From contig JAFZPV010000043.1 in assembly GCA_017552535.1 (NCBI GenBank), forward strand, positions 1 to 64,000: 64,000 nucleotides of DNA, read 5' to 3'. Source of the stretch: Clostridia bacterium (GTDB lineage: Bacteria; Bacillota; Clostridia; Christensenellales; Aristaeellaceae). Below, in pieces: positions 28,563 through 38,053 of this stretch. Each line of letters begins with the position of its first letter. The stretch's first letter is position 1. The notes under the pieces are model-generated. The model made no database searches. It was not told the DNA's origin and saw only the letters and a list, made by a program, of their open reading frames with translations. A program made the translations under genes and the position numbers.

Positions 28563-28591
28563 ATTATACTCTTAACATTTTGGCAATGCAA
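28563..28591 (-). promoter_or_regulatory. Promoter of the binding-protein/permease operon
   Basis: Minus strand TTGCAT (28586-28591), 17 bases, TATAAT (28563-28568), about 30 bases before the binding-protein ATG. One of five promoters here with the same TTGCAT -35. Confidence 0.8.
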
Positions 28592-28647
28592 GGGTTTCGA
28601 AAGAATTTGTTTCACATTTCTCATTTCATTACCTGAAATTGATCGTT

Positions 28648-31125
28648 TTATGCCTTCGTGCACAGGCTGAGCTCTACGGGCCCGTACAGGCCGCCTTTTG
28701 GAGCCCGAGCTTCAAAGGGCCGCACGCGCTCGTCGTACTGGCCGATATCCCGCGGGTCGAGATTGTCGCGCATGCTGAAGGCGGCAAAGGCGTTGGCGCC
28801 GGTATTGGCCGTGCGCAGCGTAAGCGTAAAAACGGCCTGTCCGCCGAACAGCCTGCCTTTAAGGCGGAGGACGGCGTTTTTCGTCCACGCTTCGCCGGCA
28901 TACTGTTCGTTTATGTATACGGACGCAAAGCATTCGAGGGCTCGGACCGACAGCAGCACGGTCTCGTCTTCCCCTGGCGCGCGTGGCAGAACGCCCTGCG
29001 CCAGATAGTCCGCCTCGCCCGAAAACTCCCTGCCGAAATACTTTTCCCACGGGCCGAGCTCGCAGCGGAAGGGAGCGGAAGGTTCACACACGCTGTGTAC
29101 GCCGTCCTTGTCCAGAAGGAGCCTGCGAACCTTCTGCAGGGTGAAGGTATCCGGCAGTACCGTGCCCGCCGGGTCGGCCCGGAGCGGCGCGGTGCCGGAC
29201 GCGCTGTCCGAAACCACGAAGAAAGCTGCTTCGCCCGGCTCCAGGTTCACATATGTGTCGAGCGGGCAGCTTTCGGCGTGCCCGTCCTCCGGGTACAGCC
29301 GTACCGCACGTTTCCCGCCGTACAGGCGGATGACGTCGCTTACTCTTTCGCCCGCTTCGTTGAACATCATCCACACCCTGCCGCCGTCCGGCAGCACGCG
29401 GCTTGACACGCGAAGGCTCGCGCTTTGGCAGACGGAGTGCCTTTCACCGGCGCTGAGGGACAGGAGCTTTGCTCTGATCTCCTCCGGCACGCTCACGCCT
29501 TCCGGGATCACCACCCGGTCGTACCGGGCCAGGCCCGCGCGCAGGCAGCCGCCCGATACGGGAGAAGAAAGCAGGATCTCCTCGTCTGCAATGTCGAATA
29601 TCTCGTGGCTTCTTTCCAGTCTGCGACCGGCTTCGTCAAACGCGGCGATCGCCTTTTTCCGGCCTTCGCCGCCCGCCCAGATCTCCCTGGCGGGATAGTA
29701 CAGGGCGGTCCTCGCGCCCGGCATGCCCAGCTGCATCAGCCAGCAGGCCCGGGCGGTATAATCGTTCACGCCGCCCAGATGGGGAAACTCCGGCATCTCC
29801 TTTACCAGGCTGGGCCGGGCCACCATGGCCAGCGCGCCGCTTCTGCCGTAGGAGGAGGACATCATGTTGAACAGGTTGATGCCGCGCACCAGCTGGAAGT
29901 TGATCACGTATCGCATCTCGTCGCCGGTGGTGCCCTGGCCGTGGATGGCGAAGCTCTCGCTCAGGGCATACTTGCGCCCCGCCTGTGCCGCCGCGGAGGA
30001 GGCGAAGCGCGGGAAAAAGCCGTTGCCTTCGGCGCAGGGGCCGCGGCCATCCTTCGGGATGTCGATCTGGCGCCAGATCACGTCCACGCCAGGCACGTCC
30101 ATTTCCCTGAGCAGGCTGAGCACGCTGCCGTAATTGTGGTACAGGCAGCCGTCGCTTATGTGGTCCATGTCCAGGTGCCCTCCGCTGAGCACGCCGTTCT
30201 TCCTGCACCAGTCGTGGATGGGCACAAAGTAGTTCTTTCTGAACAGCTCCGCGCAGTATATGCGGTAATCGATGCGCGCCTGAAGGGCGGGGCCTTCGGC
30301 CTCTTCGTCGTCGTGCAGGATGGAATGCACGTAGGGGGCGATGCCGTAGCCGAAGCACCTGAGAAAGCCCTCGCCGAAACCCCGCGGCCAGGGGAACCGC
30401 CCGGCGCCGGGCTCGTCCGTGAACATGATGTGGGCTTTCGAACTGCCCGGCACGAAACCGCCCGAGTGCTTCAAGGGAAAGAGATCGCCCAGCCATTTTT
30501 CGTACTTTTCATGGGTCAGGCGCATGAAGCAGGCGGTGGCCTCCGGGTCCAGGGGGTCCGTGGCATAGCCGCCCAGGGGCTTTGCGAAGTATTCGGTGAG
30601 CTGCGTCTCTTCGTCAAAGCGGCGCAGGGGAGGCACGTAGGCCGCGGTCCCGTCTTCGCTTACAAGGAAGGCGGACACGGCGTCCGGGCCGGGGCGGTAT
30701 TCCCCGCGCACCGTTACAGAGCGGCTGGCGATGGTCTTCCGGCAGAAGTCCGGGTTTTCGGCGTTCACCCGGGTGCAGGCGCTGCCGGAGGGCCAGCCGC
30801 CCTCGTCGTACATCCACAGCGTCATGCCGCGCTTGAGCGCCGATTCAAACGCGTAGCGCACCATGCGGAAGAAACCGTCGCTCAGATAGTCAGGCTCCAG
30901 GAACGTGCGCATGGTGGCGGGGCGGAATTCCTTCGGCTCCGGCAGGATGTATACGGCCTTCGCGCCGCAGGAAAGCATTTCGTCCAGCTGTTCGTCGATG
31001 CCCTCTTCGGTAACGGGCGCGTTCCACACCCAGGAGTATATGGGCTGAAACAGCGGATCGGGGGAAAGGAACTTCTCAGGCTCAAAGCCTTCGTTTTGCA
31101 CGGAACGGGTGATCAGATCGCTCAT
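28648..31125 (-). CDS. GH106-like glycosidase, intracellular
   Basis: 825 residues from ATG 31125 (GGGAGG upstream; the start overlaps the previous stop as ATGA). The motif LWMYDEGGWPSGSA at about 103-116 and the following layout (GGHLDMDHISDG, central TIM-barrel, C-terminal beta-sandwich) recall the family of large proteins related to alpha-L-rhamnosidases (GH106). There is no signal peptide, so it acts on imported oligosaccharides. It is co-transcribed with a related protein (31122-33692) and precedes a sugar importer. Substrate and exact family need a search. Confidence 0.75.
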   Translation of the reverse strand: MSDLITRSVQNEGFEPEKFLSPDPLFQPIYSWVWNAPVTEEGIDEQLDEMLSCGAKAVYILPEPKEFRPATMRTFLEPDYLSDGFFRMVRYAFESALKRGMTLWMYDEGGWPSGSACTRVNAENPDFCRKTIASRSVTVRGEYRPGPDAVSAFLVSEDGTAAYVPPLRRFDEETQLTEYFAKPLGGYATDPLDPEATACFMRLTHEKYEKWLGDLFPLKHSGGFVPGSSKAHIMFTDEPGAGRFPWPRGFGEGFLRCFGYGIAPYVHSILHDDEEAEGPALQARIDYRIYCAELFRKNYFVPIHDWCRKNGVLSGGHLDMDHISDGCLYHNYGSVLSLLREMDVPGVDVIWRQIDIPKDGRGPCAEGNGFFPRFASSAAAQAGRKYALSESFAIHGQGTTGDEMRYVINFQLVRGINLFNMMSSSYGRSGALAMVARPSLVKEMPEFPHLGGVNDYTARACWLMQLGMPGARTALYYPAREIWAGGEGRKKAIAAFDEAGRRLERSHEIFDIADEEILLSSPVSGGCLRAGLARYDRVVIPEGVSVPEEIRAKLLSLSAGERHSVCQSASLRVSSRVLPDGGRVWMMFNEAGERVSDVIRLYGGKRAVRLYPEDGHAESCPLDTYVNLEPGEAAFFVVSDSASGTAPLRADPAGTVLPDTFTLQKVRRLLLDKDGVHSVCEPSAPFRCELGPWEKYFGREFSGEADYLAQGVLPRAPGEDETVLLSVRALECFASVYINEQYAGEAWTKNAVLRLKGRLFGGQAVFTLTLRTANTGANAFAAFSMRDNLDPRDIGQYDERVRPFEARAPKGGLYGPVELSLCTKA

Positions 31126-33692
31126 TTTGTACCTCCCAGCCATTCCACCGGTTCCAGGATGCCCGTGGGCTTGACACAGGCAAAGAAGCTCAGACGGTCC
31201 CGGTGCATGAATACCGGCGTATTGCTCAGCTCTAATCTGAGGGTATGCTTTCCGGCTTTCAGGGGTTCAAACCGGAACTCGTAAGGCGCGGCAACGCATT
31301 CCCCCGCGGGGACACCATCGATAAACGCCCTTACGCAGTAGCAGCATTCGCCAAGATCCAGCCCGGATACGCCTTCGGGCAGGTCTGCCCAGGTCTCGTA
31401 GCGTACCGTGCCGGTAAAGCGCGGCATGCGGCCGGGTGCGGTGATGTTGAACAGCTCTTCCGTTTCCGCGTAAAGAGTGTAGTTTTCTTCGGTAACGGGC
31501 TTCAGCGATATGCGCCACGGGCTATTGTGGCGAAGTATGGGCCTAAGCGGCTCTTCTGCTTCGGTGCACGCAAGCTCCCTTTGTGTGAACACTGCGATCT
31601 TCATCTGCGCGGGCTCAAGGCGCAGGCGTATGCTCGTCTGTCCGCCCTCCGTTTCGGAGTCCGCCCGCACGCAGGTCTCCTTTTCGGGATCGAGCACGTA
31701 TGCGCTGCCGCCGTCCCGCACGGTAAAGCGGTAATCGGCTGCCTCCTTCGTGTCTTCGTTGAACAGCAGAAACAGCCTGTCGCCGTCCTTTTCGTAGGGA
31801 TACATGTGCACGCGGAGGTCAACTGCATCTGAACGGTAGGGGAGGCGGGCCCATTCCCGGGCGGCCCGGGCCGCGCCGGACAGCGGGATCAGCTTCATGC
31901 CGGCAAGCAGCTCGTCCATATCGCCTTTCCCGGCGCTCAGGCGCGCGGGCAGGGCGTCGATAAAGAACACCTTTACGCCTTTATCCATGAGTGCGCGGCA
32001 CTTTACGAACAGCTTTTCCGGCCAGCTCTCGGCGCGGGGGATGAACAGCACGTCGTAACCGGGGTCCTCCAGGCGGTCGATGGGCAGCACGCTGCACTCG
32101 ATCTGGCTCTGGTTCAGGGCCTTTACCACCGCCTGGGTCTTCATGCAGCCGGAAGTCCCGTTTGCCCACTCAGCTTCCGCGTAATACAATACCGCCGCGC
32201 GGCAGATGCGCTGCCCGCCTTCGATCATCTGGCCCACCTTCGCCATCTGCCTGAGCACGCCGCCAAGATACGGGATCATCGGGTGATGGGTGAAGTCGAA
32301 GTGCGGCGGGCTGTCGGGGTCGGGGAATGCCTGCATGGTGAAAGCGTGTGGCGTAAAGTAATTGACGCCCCTGGAGAGCATCAGGCAGGCGAGATAGCGC
32401 ATCTCGGCGATGTCCTCCTGCCAGCCGTAGGCGCCGAAGATCTCGCACATGGTGCGACCCTGCTTTTCCTTGTCCAGGTACGCGCAGGATACCGCCATCT
32501 GCGCCAGCATATAGCGGAAAAAGTCGTCGTCCGCCTCGTAATCCTGGCTCTGCCAGGCGTGGCTGACACCGTTGAATTCAGGCCGCACCTCGTGCAGCAC
32601 GATGTCGATGCCCGCCATCTGCTGGCCGCTCACCGCGCGGAAATAGTGGCCCGCGCCGGAGCCAAGCCGCGCGTGGGTGTTGTTCTGCTCGATCACATGG
32701 CCGATATAGCTCACGCCGTGCTCCCGGCACCAGGCGCCCAGGGGCATGGAGTAGTTTTCGCCGTACAGCCGGCTCACCGTGTCCATCAGCGCATAGCGGA
32801 TGCGCTTCGTCCCGGGGCCTATGTCGTACCACAGCCCCGGCAGCAGGGGCGCGGCGCTCTCGCCCAGCGCCTTGTCCAGGATGGACAGCATGTCGCTGCG
32901 CCAGGGTATGGGGATGAAGGGATACTCGCCCAGCACCCCGTGGTAGCCGCGTCCGGCTCTTAGCGCCGGCTCGTCGGAAAAAAAGCCCATGAAGGTCCTG
33001 CCGAACTCTTCCTTGAAGTGCTGATAGTGCGGCTCGTATACCGCCTCGATCATCAGACGGGAGCTGTCCGGCAGCAGGGGATTGGTAAAGCTCTTGGGCG
33101 GCGTGCGCTCGGTCACGTAGCGGGCGGTCAGAACGAACACGCGCCATATGCCTTCCGGTACGTCCCAGTATACCATGCCGTCCGTGAGCGTCGGGGTGAG
33201 GTCCGCCGTTTCGCCCAGCTTCCAGCCGCCTTTGTCTGTGAAGGCGTCCTGCCGGTCGCTTTGGTCCAGCCTGCGCGCGGCGATCACCGCAGCCACGCCC
33301 TCGCCCTCGCGGAAGGGATGCTCGTCGTCCGCCGCCACGAAGGCGCCGTCCCGTATGGGGCCGATCACGTCCATGTGCCTTTCGGTCAGGAGCATGCGCT
33401 GGTATGGCGTTCCCGCCGCCTTTCCCGCCGCGTAGCCGGACGGGAAGTGCTCGTCGTCCAGGATCCACAGTTTCATGCCCAGGCGTTTGCACTCGTCCAG
33501 GATGATGTCCAGGTCCCGCCACCAGCTGTCGCCCATAAAATCCGGGTGCGTGCGGCTCTCCACGCATACCGCGCCGCAGCCGGCATCGTGGACTTCGTTC
33601 ACGCCGCGCCTCAGCGTCTGTTCGTCTTCGCCCTTCAGCCACAAAAACGGCAGAAGGCGGCTGCGGTCGTTCTCGGCAAAGTATCTGTTCAT
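31122..33692 (-). CDS. GH106-like glycosidase, intracellular, second member
   Basis: 856 residues without a signal peptide. It has the analogous motif LWILDDEHFPSGYAAG at about 75-90, then GFFSDEPALRAGRGY and GHVIEQNNTHARLGSG in the barrel and a C-terminal beta-sandwich. It resembles the downstream protein in plan but is clearly diverged. It is first in the two-gene unit behind promoter 33753-33781. Likely cleaves an alpha-linked deoxy-sugar or uronic residue from imported oligosaccharide; that is inference from family resemblance. Confidence 0.72.
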   Translation of the reverse strand: MNRYFAENDRSRLLPFLWLKGEDEQTLRRGVNEVHDAGCGAVCVESRTHPDFMGDSWWRDLDIILDECKRLGMKLWILDDEHFPSGYAAGKAAGTPYQRMLLTERHMDVIGPIRDGAFVAADDEHPFREGEGVAAVIAARRLDQSDRQDAFTDKGGWKLGETADLTPTLTDGMVYWDVPEGIWRVFVLTARYVTERTPPKSFTNPLLPDSSRLMIEAVYEPHYQHFKEEFGRTFMGFFSDEPALRAGRGYHGVLGEYPFIPIPWRSDMLSILDKALGESAAPLLPGLWYDIGPGTKRIRYALMDTVSRLYGENYSMPLGAWCREHGVSYIGHVIEQNNTHARLGSGAGHYFRAVSGQQMAGIDIVLHEVRPEFNGVSHAWQSQDYEADDDFFRYMLAQMAVSCAYLDKEKQGRTMCEIFGAYGWQEDIAEMRYLACLMLSRGVNYFTPHAFTMQAFPDPDSPPHFDFTHHPMIPYLGGVLRQMAKVGQMIEGGQRICRAAVLYYAEAEWANGTSGCMKTQAVVKALNQSQIECSVLPIDRLEDPGYDVLFIPRAESWPEKLFVKCRALMDKGVKVFFIDALPARLSAGKGDMDELLAGMKLIPLSGAARAAREWARLPYRSDAVDLRVHMYPYEKDGDRLFLLFNEDTKEAADYRFTVRDGGSAYVLDPEKETCVRADSETEGGQTSIRLRLEPAQMKIAVFTQRELACTEAEEPLRPILRHNSPWRISLKPVTEENYTLYAETEELFNITAPGRMPRFTGTVRYETWADLPEGVSGLDLGECCYCVRAFIDGVPAGECVAAPYEFRFEPLKAGKHTLRLELSNTPVFMHRDRLSFFACVKPTGILEPVEWLGGTK

Positions 33693-33752
33693 GCGCCACC
33701 TCGTTTCGAATATATCCTGGATCGCAGTGCGGCAGGGTGCCTCTGTGATTCC

Positions 33753-33781
33753 ATTTTACACTTGGCAGGCCCAAAATTCAA
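33753..33781 (-). promoter_or_regulatory. Promoter of the GH106-like gene pair
   Basis: Minus strand TTGAAT (33776-33781), 17 bases, TAAAAT (33753-33758), about 60 bases before the ATG at 33692. Confidence 0.7.
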
Positions 33782-33804
33782 GCCGCACCGATACGGGCAG
33801 GAAC

Positions 33805-33833
33805 AAAAAACCTCCCCGCGCAGGGCGGGAAGG
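33805..33833 (-). terminator. Terminator after the Gfo/Idh oxidoreductase
   Basis: CCTCCCCGC (33811-33819) pairs with GCGGGAAGG (33825-33833) with one mismatch; on the minus strand TTTTTTG follows. It isolates the oxidoreductase from the GH106-like promoter. Confidence 0.8.
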
Positions 33834-33856
33834 CTTGTGCCGGATGGATAAGAGCG

Positions 33857-34927
33857 TCAGTCGATCACCACTTCGTGGCCGGTCCGGGCGGACTCGTATA
33901 TGCCGTCCAGGATCTTCATCAGCGCCACGCCGTCTTCGGCGGGGTTGCGGCAGGGCGCGCCGGTCTTCACGCAGTCAACGAAATGGTTGATCTCGTTGGC
34001 GAACAGGCCGTCGAAGCTCAGGGCGGTGGAATTGTTCAGGCGGACGTTGGTCATATAGTCGTTCATCTCGCTGTAGATCTCCAGCTCCGGGTCCAGCCTC
34101 GCGCCGGCCTTTGTGCCGAAGAACTGGAGCACGCCTTCGTCCTTTTTGATGTTCAGGCTGAAGCTGGCCTCGATCTGCAGCACCGCGCCGTTGTCGAAGC
34201 GGATCATGGCCGTGGCCAGGTCTTCCACATTGAACACCTTTTCGATATCGGTGGACATGGAGGCGTAGCCGGAGCTCTTCTTCACGTTGGGCCTGTCGCC
34301 CAGCTTGCTGAAGGTGGCGCCGTATACGCTCACCGGCTTGGGGTTGCCCATCAGGTAGCGGCACAGGTCGATGATGTGCACGCCCAGGTCGATCAGGGGG
34401 CCGCCGCCGGAGAGCTGCTTGTTGCCGAACCAGCCGCCGGGCGCGCCGTTGCGCCTCAAGTAGGTGGCCTTGGCGTAGTAGATGTCGCCGAAATAGCCGT
34501 TGTCGATAAAGTCCTTCATGATGGCGCAGTCGTTGCCGAAGCGGCGCACGAAGCCGATCATCAGCAGCTTTCCGTTTTTGTCAGCCGCTTCCTTCATGCG
34601 CTGCGCCTGCTCGGCGTTCATGGCCATGGGCTTTTCGCACAGCACGTGCTTGCCTGCGTTCAGCGCCGCGATGGCGCACTCAGCGTGGGCGTTGTTCCAC
34701 GTGCACACGCTCACCGCGTCCAGTTCGGGGCAGGCTGCCAGCATTTTTTCGGCGGACTGAAAGCGCCTCTCGGGGGGCACGCCGAATTCCTCGCCGCGCC
34801 TGTCGCAGCGTTCTTTGTTGATGTCGCAAAGCGCCCAGATCTCCGCGTCCGGGTTTTTGGAGTATCCGCGCAGATGCTCCCCGGAGATGCCGCCGTTTCC
34901 GATGACGCCGAATTTGAGCTTCGCCAT
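33857..34927 (-). CDS. Gfo/Idh/MocA family oxidoreductase
   Basis: 356 residues. The N-terminal Rossmann fold starts KFGVIGNGGISGEHL; the catalytic Lys is in VLCEKPMAMN (about 94-103); the substrate domain has GGGPLIDLGVHIIDL (about 174-188). Such enzymes oxidise or reduce sugars or inositols with NAD(P). It lies alone between its terminator and a divergent PfkB kinase, beside the glycan locus, so a sugar substrate is likely but not named. Confidence 0.9.
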   Translation of the reverse strand: MAKLKFGVIGNGGISGEHLRGYSKNPDAEIWALCDINKERCDRRGEEFGVPPERRFQSAEKMLAACPELDAVSVCTWNNAHAECAIAALNAGKHVLCEKPMAMNAEQAQRMKEAADKNGKLLMIGFVRRFGNDCAIMKDFIDNGYFGDIYYAKATYLRRNGAPGGWFGNKQLSGGGPLIDLGVHIIDLCRYLMGNPKPVSVYGATFSKLGDRPNVKKSSGYASMSTDIEKVFNVEDLATAMIRFDNGAVLQIEASFSLNIKKDEGVLQFFGTKAGARLDPELEIYSEMNDYMTNVRLNNSTALSFDGLFANEINHFVDCVKTGAPCRNPAEDGVALMKILDGIYESARTGHEVVID

Positions 34928-34994
34928 GATGATATTCCTCCCTTGTTCGTGTTTCGCCTTTCGCTTGGGCGGCGCGGGCCGCCGTTTCGAAGAG

Positions 34995-35023
34995 AGTATA
35001 CCACAGTTTCCGGATTTTATCCA
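34995..35023 (-). promoter_or_regulatory. Candidate promoter of the Gfo/Idh gene
   Basis: Minus strand TGGATA (35018-35023), 17 bases, TATACT (34995-35000). The -10 is good, the -35 weak. Confidence 0.45.
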
Positions 35024-35076
35024 GTATCATTCGTGCGCCTGGGCAAATTTCCGCCCGGTGAGAACGCCAAAGCATG

Positions 35077-35105
35077 TTGCATACGGGACGCGGGCGTATT
35101 ATAAT
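35077..35105 (+). promoter_or_regulatory. Promoter of the PfkB kinase gene
   Basis: TTGCAT (35077-35082), 17 bases, TATAAT (35100-35105), 30 bases before the ATG. Same -35 hexamer as four other promoters in the window. Confidence 0.8.
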
Positions 35106-35134
35106 ACACCCATCATATGCAGCGGAGGCGTTCT

Positions 35135-36052
35135 ATGCGCATATTGGTCATCGGCGTGGCGTTCAGCGACATCAAAGGCTTTCCCTTCGGCGCGTTCGAT
35201 CCGAAGGGCACCAACAAGGGCAGCGTGACCGTTACCCACGGCGGCGTTGCGCGGAACGTGGCCGAGGACATGGCGAACCTGGGCGCGGACGTGGCGTTTG
35301 AGACGCTTCTGGACGATACGCCCATCAGCCGTAGCATCGCCGAAAAACTGACCGGCCTGGGCGTGGACATATCCGGCGCAGTGTGTGTACAAAAAAACGG
35401 CGTGGGCATGTGGCTGGCGGTATTCGACGAAAACGGCGAGCTGGCGGGCTCCATATCCCAGATGCCCGACGTGGAACCCCTCGAAAAGCGGCTGGACGCG
35501 GAGGGAGACGCGCTGTTTTCCGACGCGGACGCGGTGGTGGCGGAATACGATACCTCCGAGCGCATCGCCGAGAAGGCCTGCGCCCTGGCCAAAAAACACG
35601 GAAAGCCCCTGTATGCCATCGTGGGCAACATGAGCGTGATCCTGGCCCGGCCCGAGCTCATGGCCCGCACCCGCTGTGCGATCATGAACCACTTTGAGGC
35701 GGGCAAAATGTTCGGCTGCGCGCTGGACGGCCTTTCGCCTGACGACGCGCTTACCCTCATCTGGGCGGCTGGAAAGAGCATGGGGCTGCCCGGCGTGATC
35801 GTCACCCTGGGGCCCAAAGGCTGCGTGTGGGCAGACTTTATAAAAGGCACGTGCGGCGCGGTGCCTCCAAAGCGCTGCCGCGTGGCGGATACCACCGGCG
35901 CGGGCGACGCTTTCTTCTCCGCCGCGGTGATGTCGCTGACCCGCGGGGACGAACTGAAGCGCGCCTGCGAGATCGGCACCGAGCTGGCGGGCCGCGTGAT
36001 CGAAAGCACCGAAAGCGCGTGCCCGCGGGAGTGCCGGGACATTTTTGATTAA
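35135..36052 (+). CDS. PfkB-family sugar or nucleoside kinase
   Basis: 305 residues from ATG 35135 (GGAGG six bases upstream; the frame's earlier ATG lacks a site). It has the N-terminal THGGVARNVAEDMANLGA (substrate-side pattern) and the C-terminal DTTGAGDAFFSA (about 249-260), with the catalytic Asp in GAGD. It phosphorylates a sugar, nucleoside or similar; substrate unknown. It diverges from the Gfo/Idh gene, with which it may share a pathway. Confidence 0.92.
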   Translation: MRILVIGVAFSDIKGFPFGAFDPKGTNKGSVTVTHGGVARNVAEDMANLGADVAFETLLDDTPISRSIAEKLTGLGVDISGAVCVQKNGVGMWLAVFDENGELAGSISQMPDVEPLEKRLDAEGDALFSDADAVVAEYDTSERIAEKACALAKKHGKPLYAIVGNMSVILARPELMARTRCAIMNHFEAGKMFGCALDGLSPDDALTLIWAAGKSMGLPGVIVTLGPKGCVWADFIKGTCGAVPPKRCRVADTTGAGDAFFSAAVMSLTRGDELKRACEIGTELAGRVIESTESACPRECRDIFD

Positions 36053-36075
36053 GCGCCGCATCCATTACTCCTGGC

Positions 36076-36093
36076 GGCGGGGCACGCCCTGCC
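36076..36093 (+). terminator. Weak terminator after the PfkB gene
   Basis: GGCGGGG (36076-36082) pairs with CCCTGCC (36087-36093), one G-T pair, four-base loop, followed by TTT and later TTTTTT. The rest of the 235-base gap up to the AraC gene shows no further gene and no convincing promoter. Confidence 0.45.
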
Positions 36094-36287
36094 TTTCGAT
36101 GACGATGCTTTTTTACGCACCGTTTCATGGCCTTACGGCAGAAAATTTATCCGCCGGGGCGCTGCGAAAGCACGCCGGCTTATGAGGCTTTCTGCGCCTG
36201 TGTTGGCTTTCAGACAAAACAAAGCAAGCGAAGACAGGACTTTTTGTGCCTGAGAGCGTATCATCATTGCCGGAAGGAGGGATAACG

Positions 36288-37136
36288 ATGGACTGGGTGA
36301 AGACGATCAACCGCGCCATTGAATACATGGAAGACCACCTGACGGAGGATATCGCGCTGAAGGACATCGCCGGCAGCATACACCTTTCGGCGTTCCATTT
36401 TCAGCGGGCCTTTTCCCTGCTCACGGGCATGTCCCCGGCGGAGTATCTTCGCAAGCGGCGGCTTTCGGAGGCTGGAGCGGTTTTGGCGGACGGGCGCGTG
36501 AAGGTCATAGACGCCGCGCTTAAGTACGGCTACGATACGCCGGAGAGCTTCGCCAAAGCGTTCACGAGGCACCACGGCGTCACGCCGACGCAGGTAAAGA
36601 ACGGGAGTTCCATCCGGTTCATGAACCGTTATTCCGTCCAGATCACGATCGAGGGAGGCAGCGTTATGGAATACAGGATCGAAAAATGGAGCGCAATGGA
36701 CCTGCTGGTGCACGCCAGGCGCTTTCACGCGGAAACCAGCGACAGGGAGATCCCGGCTTTCTGGGACGAGTACTATGCAAGCGAGGACCTGAGGAAGATC
36801 CCCGGTTATCTCGGGATTTGCGCGCAGCCCAAAACGGACAGCGACGTATTCACCTACGGCATCGGCTGCAGGGCATCGGACGCGGACGGCGTTCCGGAGG
36901 GCTTTGAGATCCTTCATATCCCGGAGCATACCTGGGCAGTCTTCAAATGCGTAGGGGCCATGCCCAAAGCCATTCAGGACATGTGGGAGAGGATATACAG
37001 GGAATGGCTGCCCGCGGCGGATTACGAGCTCGTTCCCGATTATGATATCGAAAACTATCTCCCCGGGGACCCGGCGTCGCCCAATTACGTCAGCGAGATC
37101 TGCTTCCCTGTGAAAAAGAAGGCGGAAGCCGAATAG
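36288..37136 (+). CDS. AraC-family regulator with GyrI-like effector domain
   Basis: 282 residues from ATG 36288 (GGAAGGAGG upstream). The N-terminal part (about 1-108) has two helix-turn-helix units, including IALKDIAGSIHLSAFHFQRAF and YGYDTPESFAKAFTRHHGVTP. From about 125 a GyrI-like ligand-binding domain follows (YRIEKW... to VSEICFPV), as in Rob/BmrR-type drug sensors. It leads a nine-gene plus-strand unit whose gaps are 0-30 bases, so it probably regulates it. The ligand is unknown. Confidence 0.92.
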   Translation: MDWVKTINRAIEYMEDHLTEDIALKDIAGSIHLSAFHFQRAFSLLTGMSPAEYLRKRRLSEAGAVLADGRVKVIDAALKYGYDTPESFAKAFTRHHGVTPTQVKNGSSIRFMNRYSVQITIEGGSVMEYRIEKWSAMDLLVHARRFHAETSDREIPAFWDEYYASEDLRKIPGYLGICAQPKTDSDVFTYGIGCRASDADGVPEGFEILHIPEHTWAVFKCVGAMPKAIQDMWERIYREWLPAADYELVPDYDIENYLPGDPASPNYVSEICFPVKKKAEAE

Positions 37137-37152
37137 ACCGGAGGCGAAAGAG

Positions 37153-38025
37153 ATGGACAGTTCGATCCTTGCATGGCTGCTGGAGGAAGAAACGCCGGAG
37201 GTGCGGCTGAGGACGCTCAGGGAGTTGCAAAAGTTGCCGGAAGACGATGAACGCGTGGCTGCATGCAAAAAACAGCTTCTGCTGAGCAAAGCATACGGGC
37301 GCGCTTTGAAAAAGCTCAGGACGGACAAGCCCTGGGCGAAGTACGACGTCATCCTGGCTTTTGCGGAGTGGGGGCTGACCCGGGCAGACATCGGGAAGGA
37401 TATCGACCAAGAGGTGTTCGCCCTCATCGAAAGCACGGGTTTCAAAATGCTGTGCGGCGAGCCGCTTCTGCTCAGGAACCTGGTGAAATTGGGCTACGGT
37501 CAGGAAGAAATCGTGAATAACGAGATAGGCGCCGTGCTTGGCCTCGTCAAGGAAGACGGCGGTTTTGGCTGCATCAGCACCAACAAAAAGATCAACGATC
37601 CGAAAAAGCCCCACAAGAGCTGCGCGCGGCTGACCGTGGAATACCTGCTGCTGGCTGCCGAAATGCATCTGCAGGGCCTAAGGCCGGCGTGCGAAGAGGC
37701 GCTCAGACACTATTTTGCCAAACGGAACATTTTCTACCGGACGGACGATATGAAGACGCCCATGGTGGACGTGATGCTGGGCACGTTCTATCCGCCTGAT
37801 CCCATCAAGATCGGAGCGCATATGATCGTTTACGCCCTGCGGGCGCTGGGCTGCGAGCCGGGATCGGAAGCCATGCAGGCCGGCTACAAAGTGCTTGATC
37901 AGCACAGGCTGAACAACGGAAGATATATCCTGACCGCCTCCAAAAGTGTGCCTGCATTCAAGGCGGGTGCTGTGGGGGAAGAGAACAAGTGGGTCACGCT
38001 GTACGCGTATATGGCGCAGGAGTGA
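37153..38025 (+). CDS. Alpha-toroid (terpenoid cyclase/prenyltransferase-like) protein
   Basis: 290 residues, helical, with repeats such as VLGLVKEDGGFGCIS and VLDQHRLNNGRYILT that resemble the QW-like turns of alpha/alpha-toroid proteins. The start SSILAWLLEEETPEVRLRTLREL matches a widespread uncharacterised family often mislabelled as a nitrogen-fixation protein. No DXDD cyclase motif is seen, so enzymatic activity is doubtful. Second gene in the AraC-led unit, 16 bases after the regulator. Confidence 0.65.
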   Translation: MDSSILAWLLEEETPEVRLRTLRELQKLPEDDERVAACKKQLLLSKAYGRALKKLRTDKPWAKYDVILAFAEWGLTRADIGKDIDQEVFALIESTGFKMLCGEPLLLRNLVKLGYGQEEIVNNEIGAVLGLVKEDGGFGCISTNKKINDPKKPHKSCARLTVEYLLLAAEMHLQGLRPACEEALRHYFAKRNIFYRTDDMKTPMVDVMLGTFYPPDPIKIGAHMIVYALRALGCEPGSEAMQAGYKVLDQHRLNNGRYILTASKSVPAFKAGAVGEENKWVTLYAYMAQE

Positions 38026-38053
38026 TCAAACAGAAAGCGATGGGGGAATTGTT

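Noticed and set aside
29425..31284. A 619-codon plus-strand frame opposite the GH106-like gene
   Set aside because: Antisense of a protein with clear family motifs; no recognisable domain and no start signals.
36053..36287. A small gene or promoter in the gap before the AraC gene
   Set aside because: No frame with a start site and sensible protein was seen; the only -10-like box (TATCAT near 36260) lacks a matching -35.
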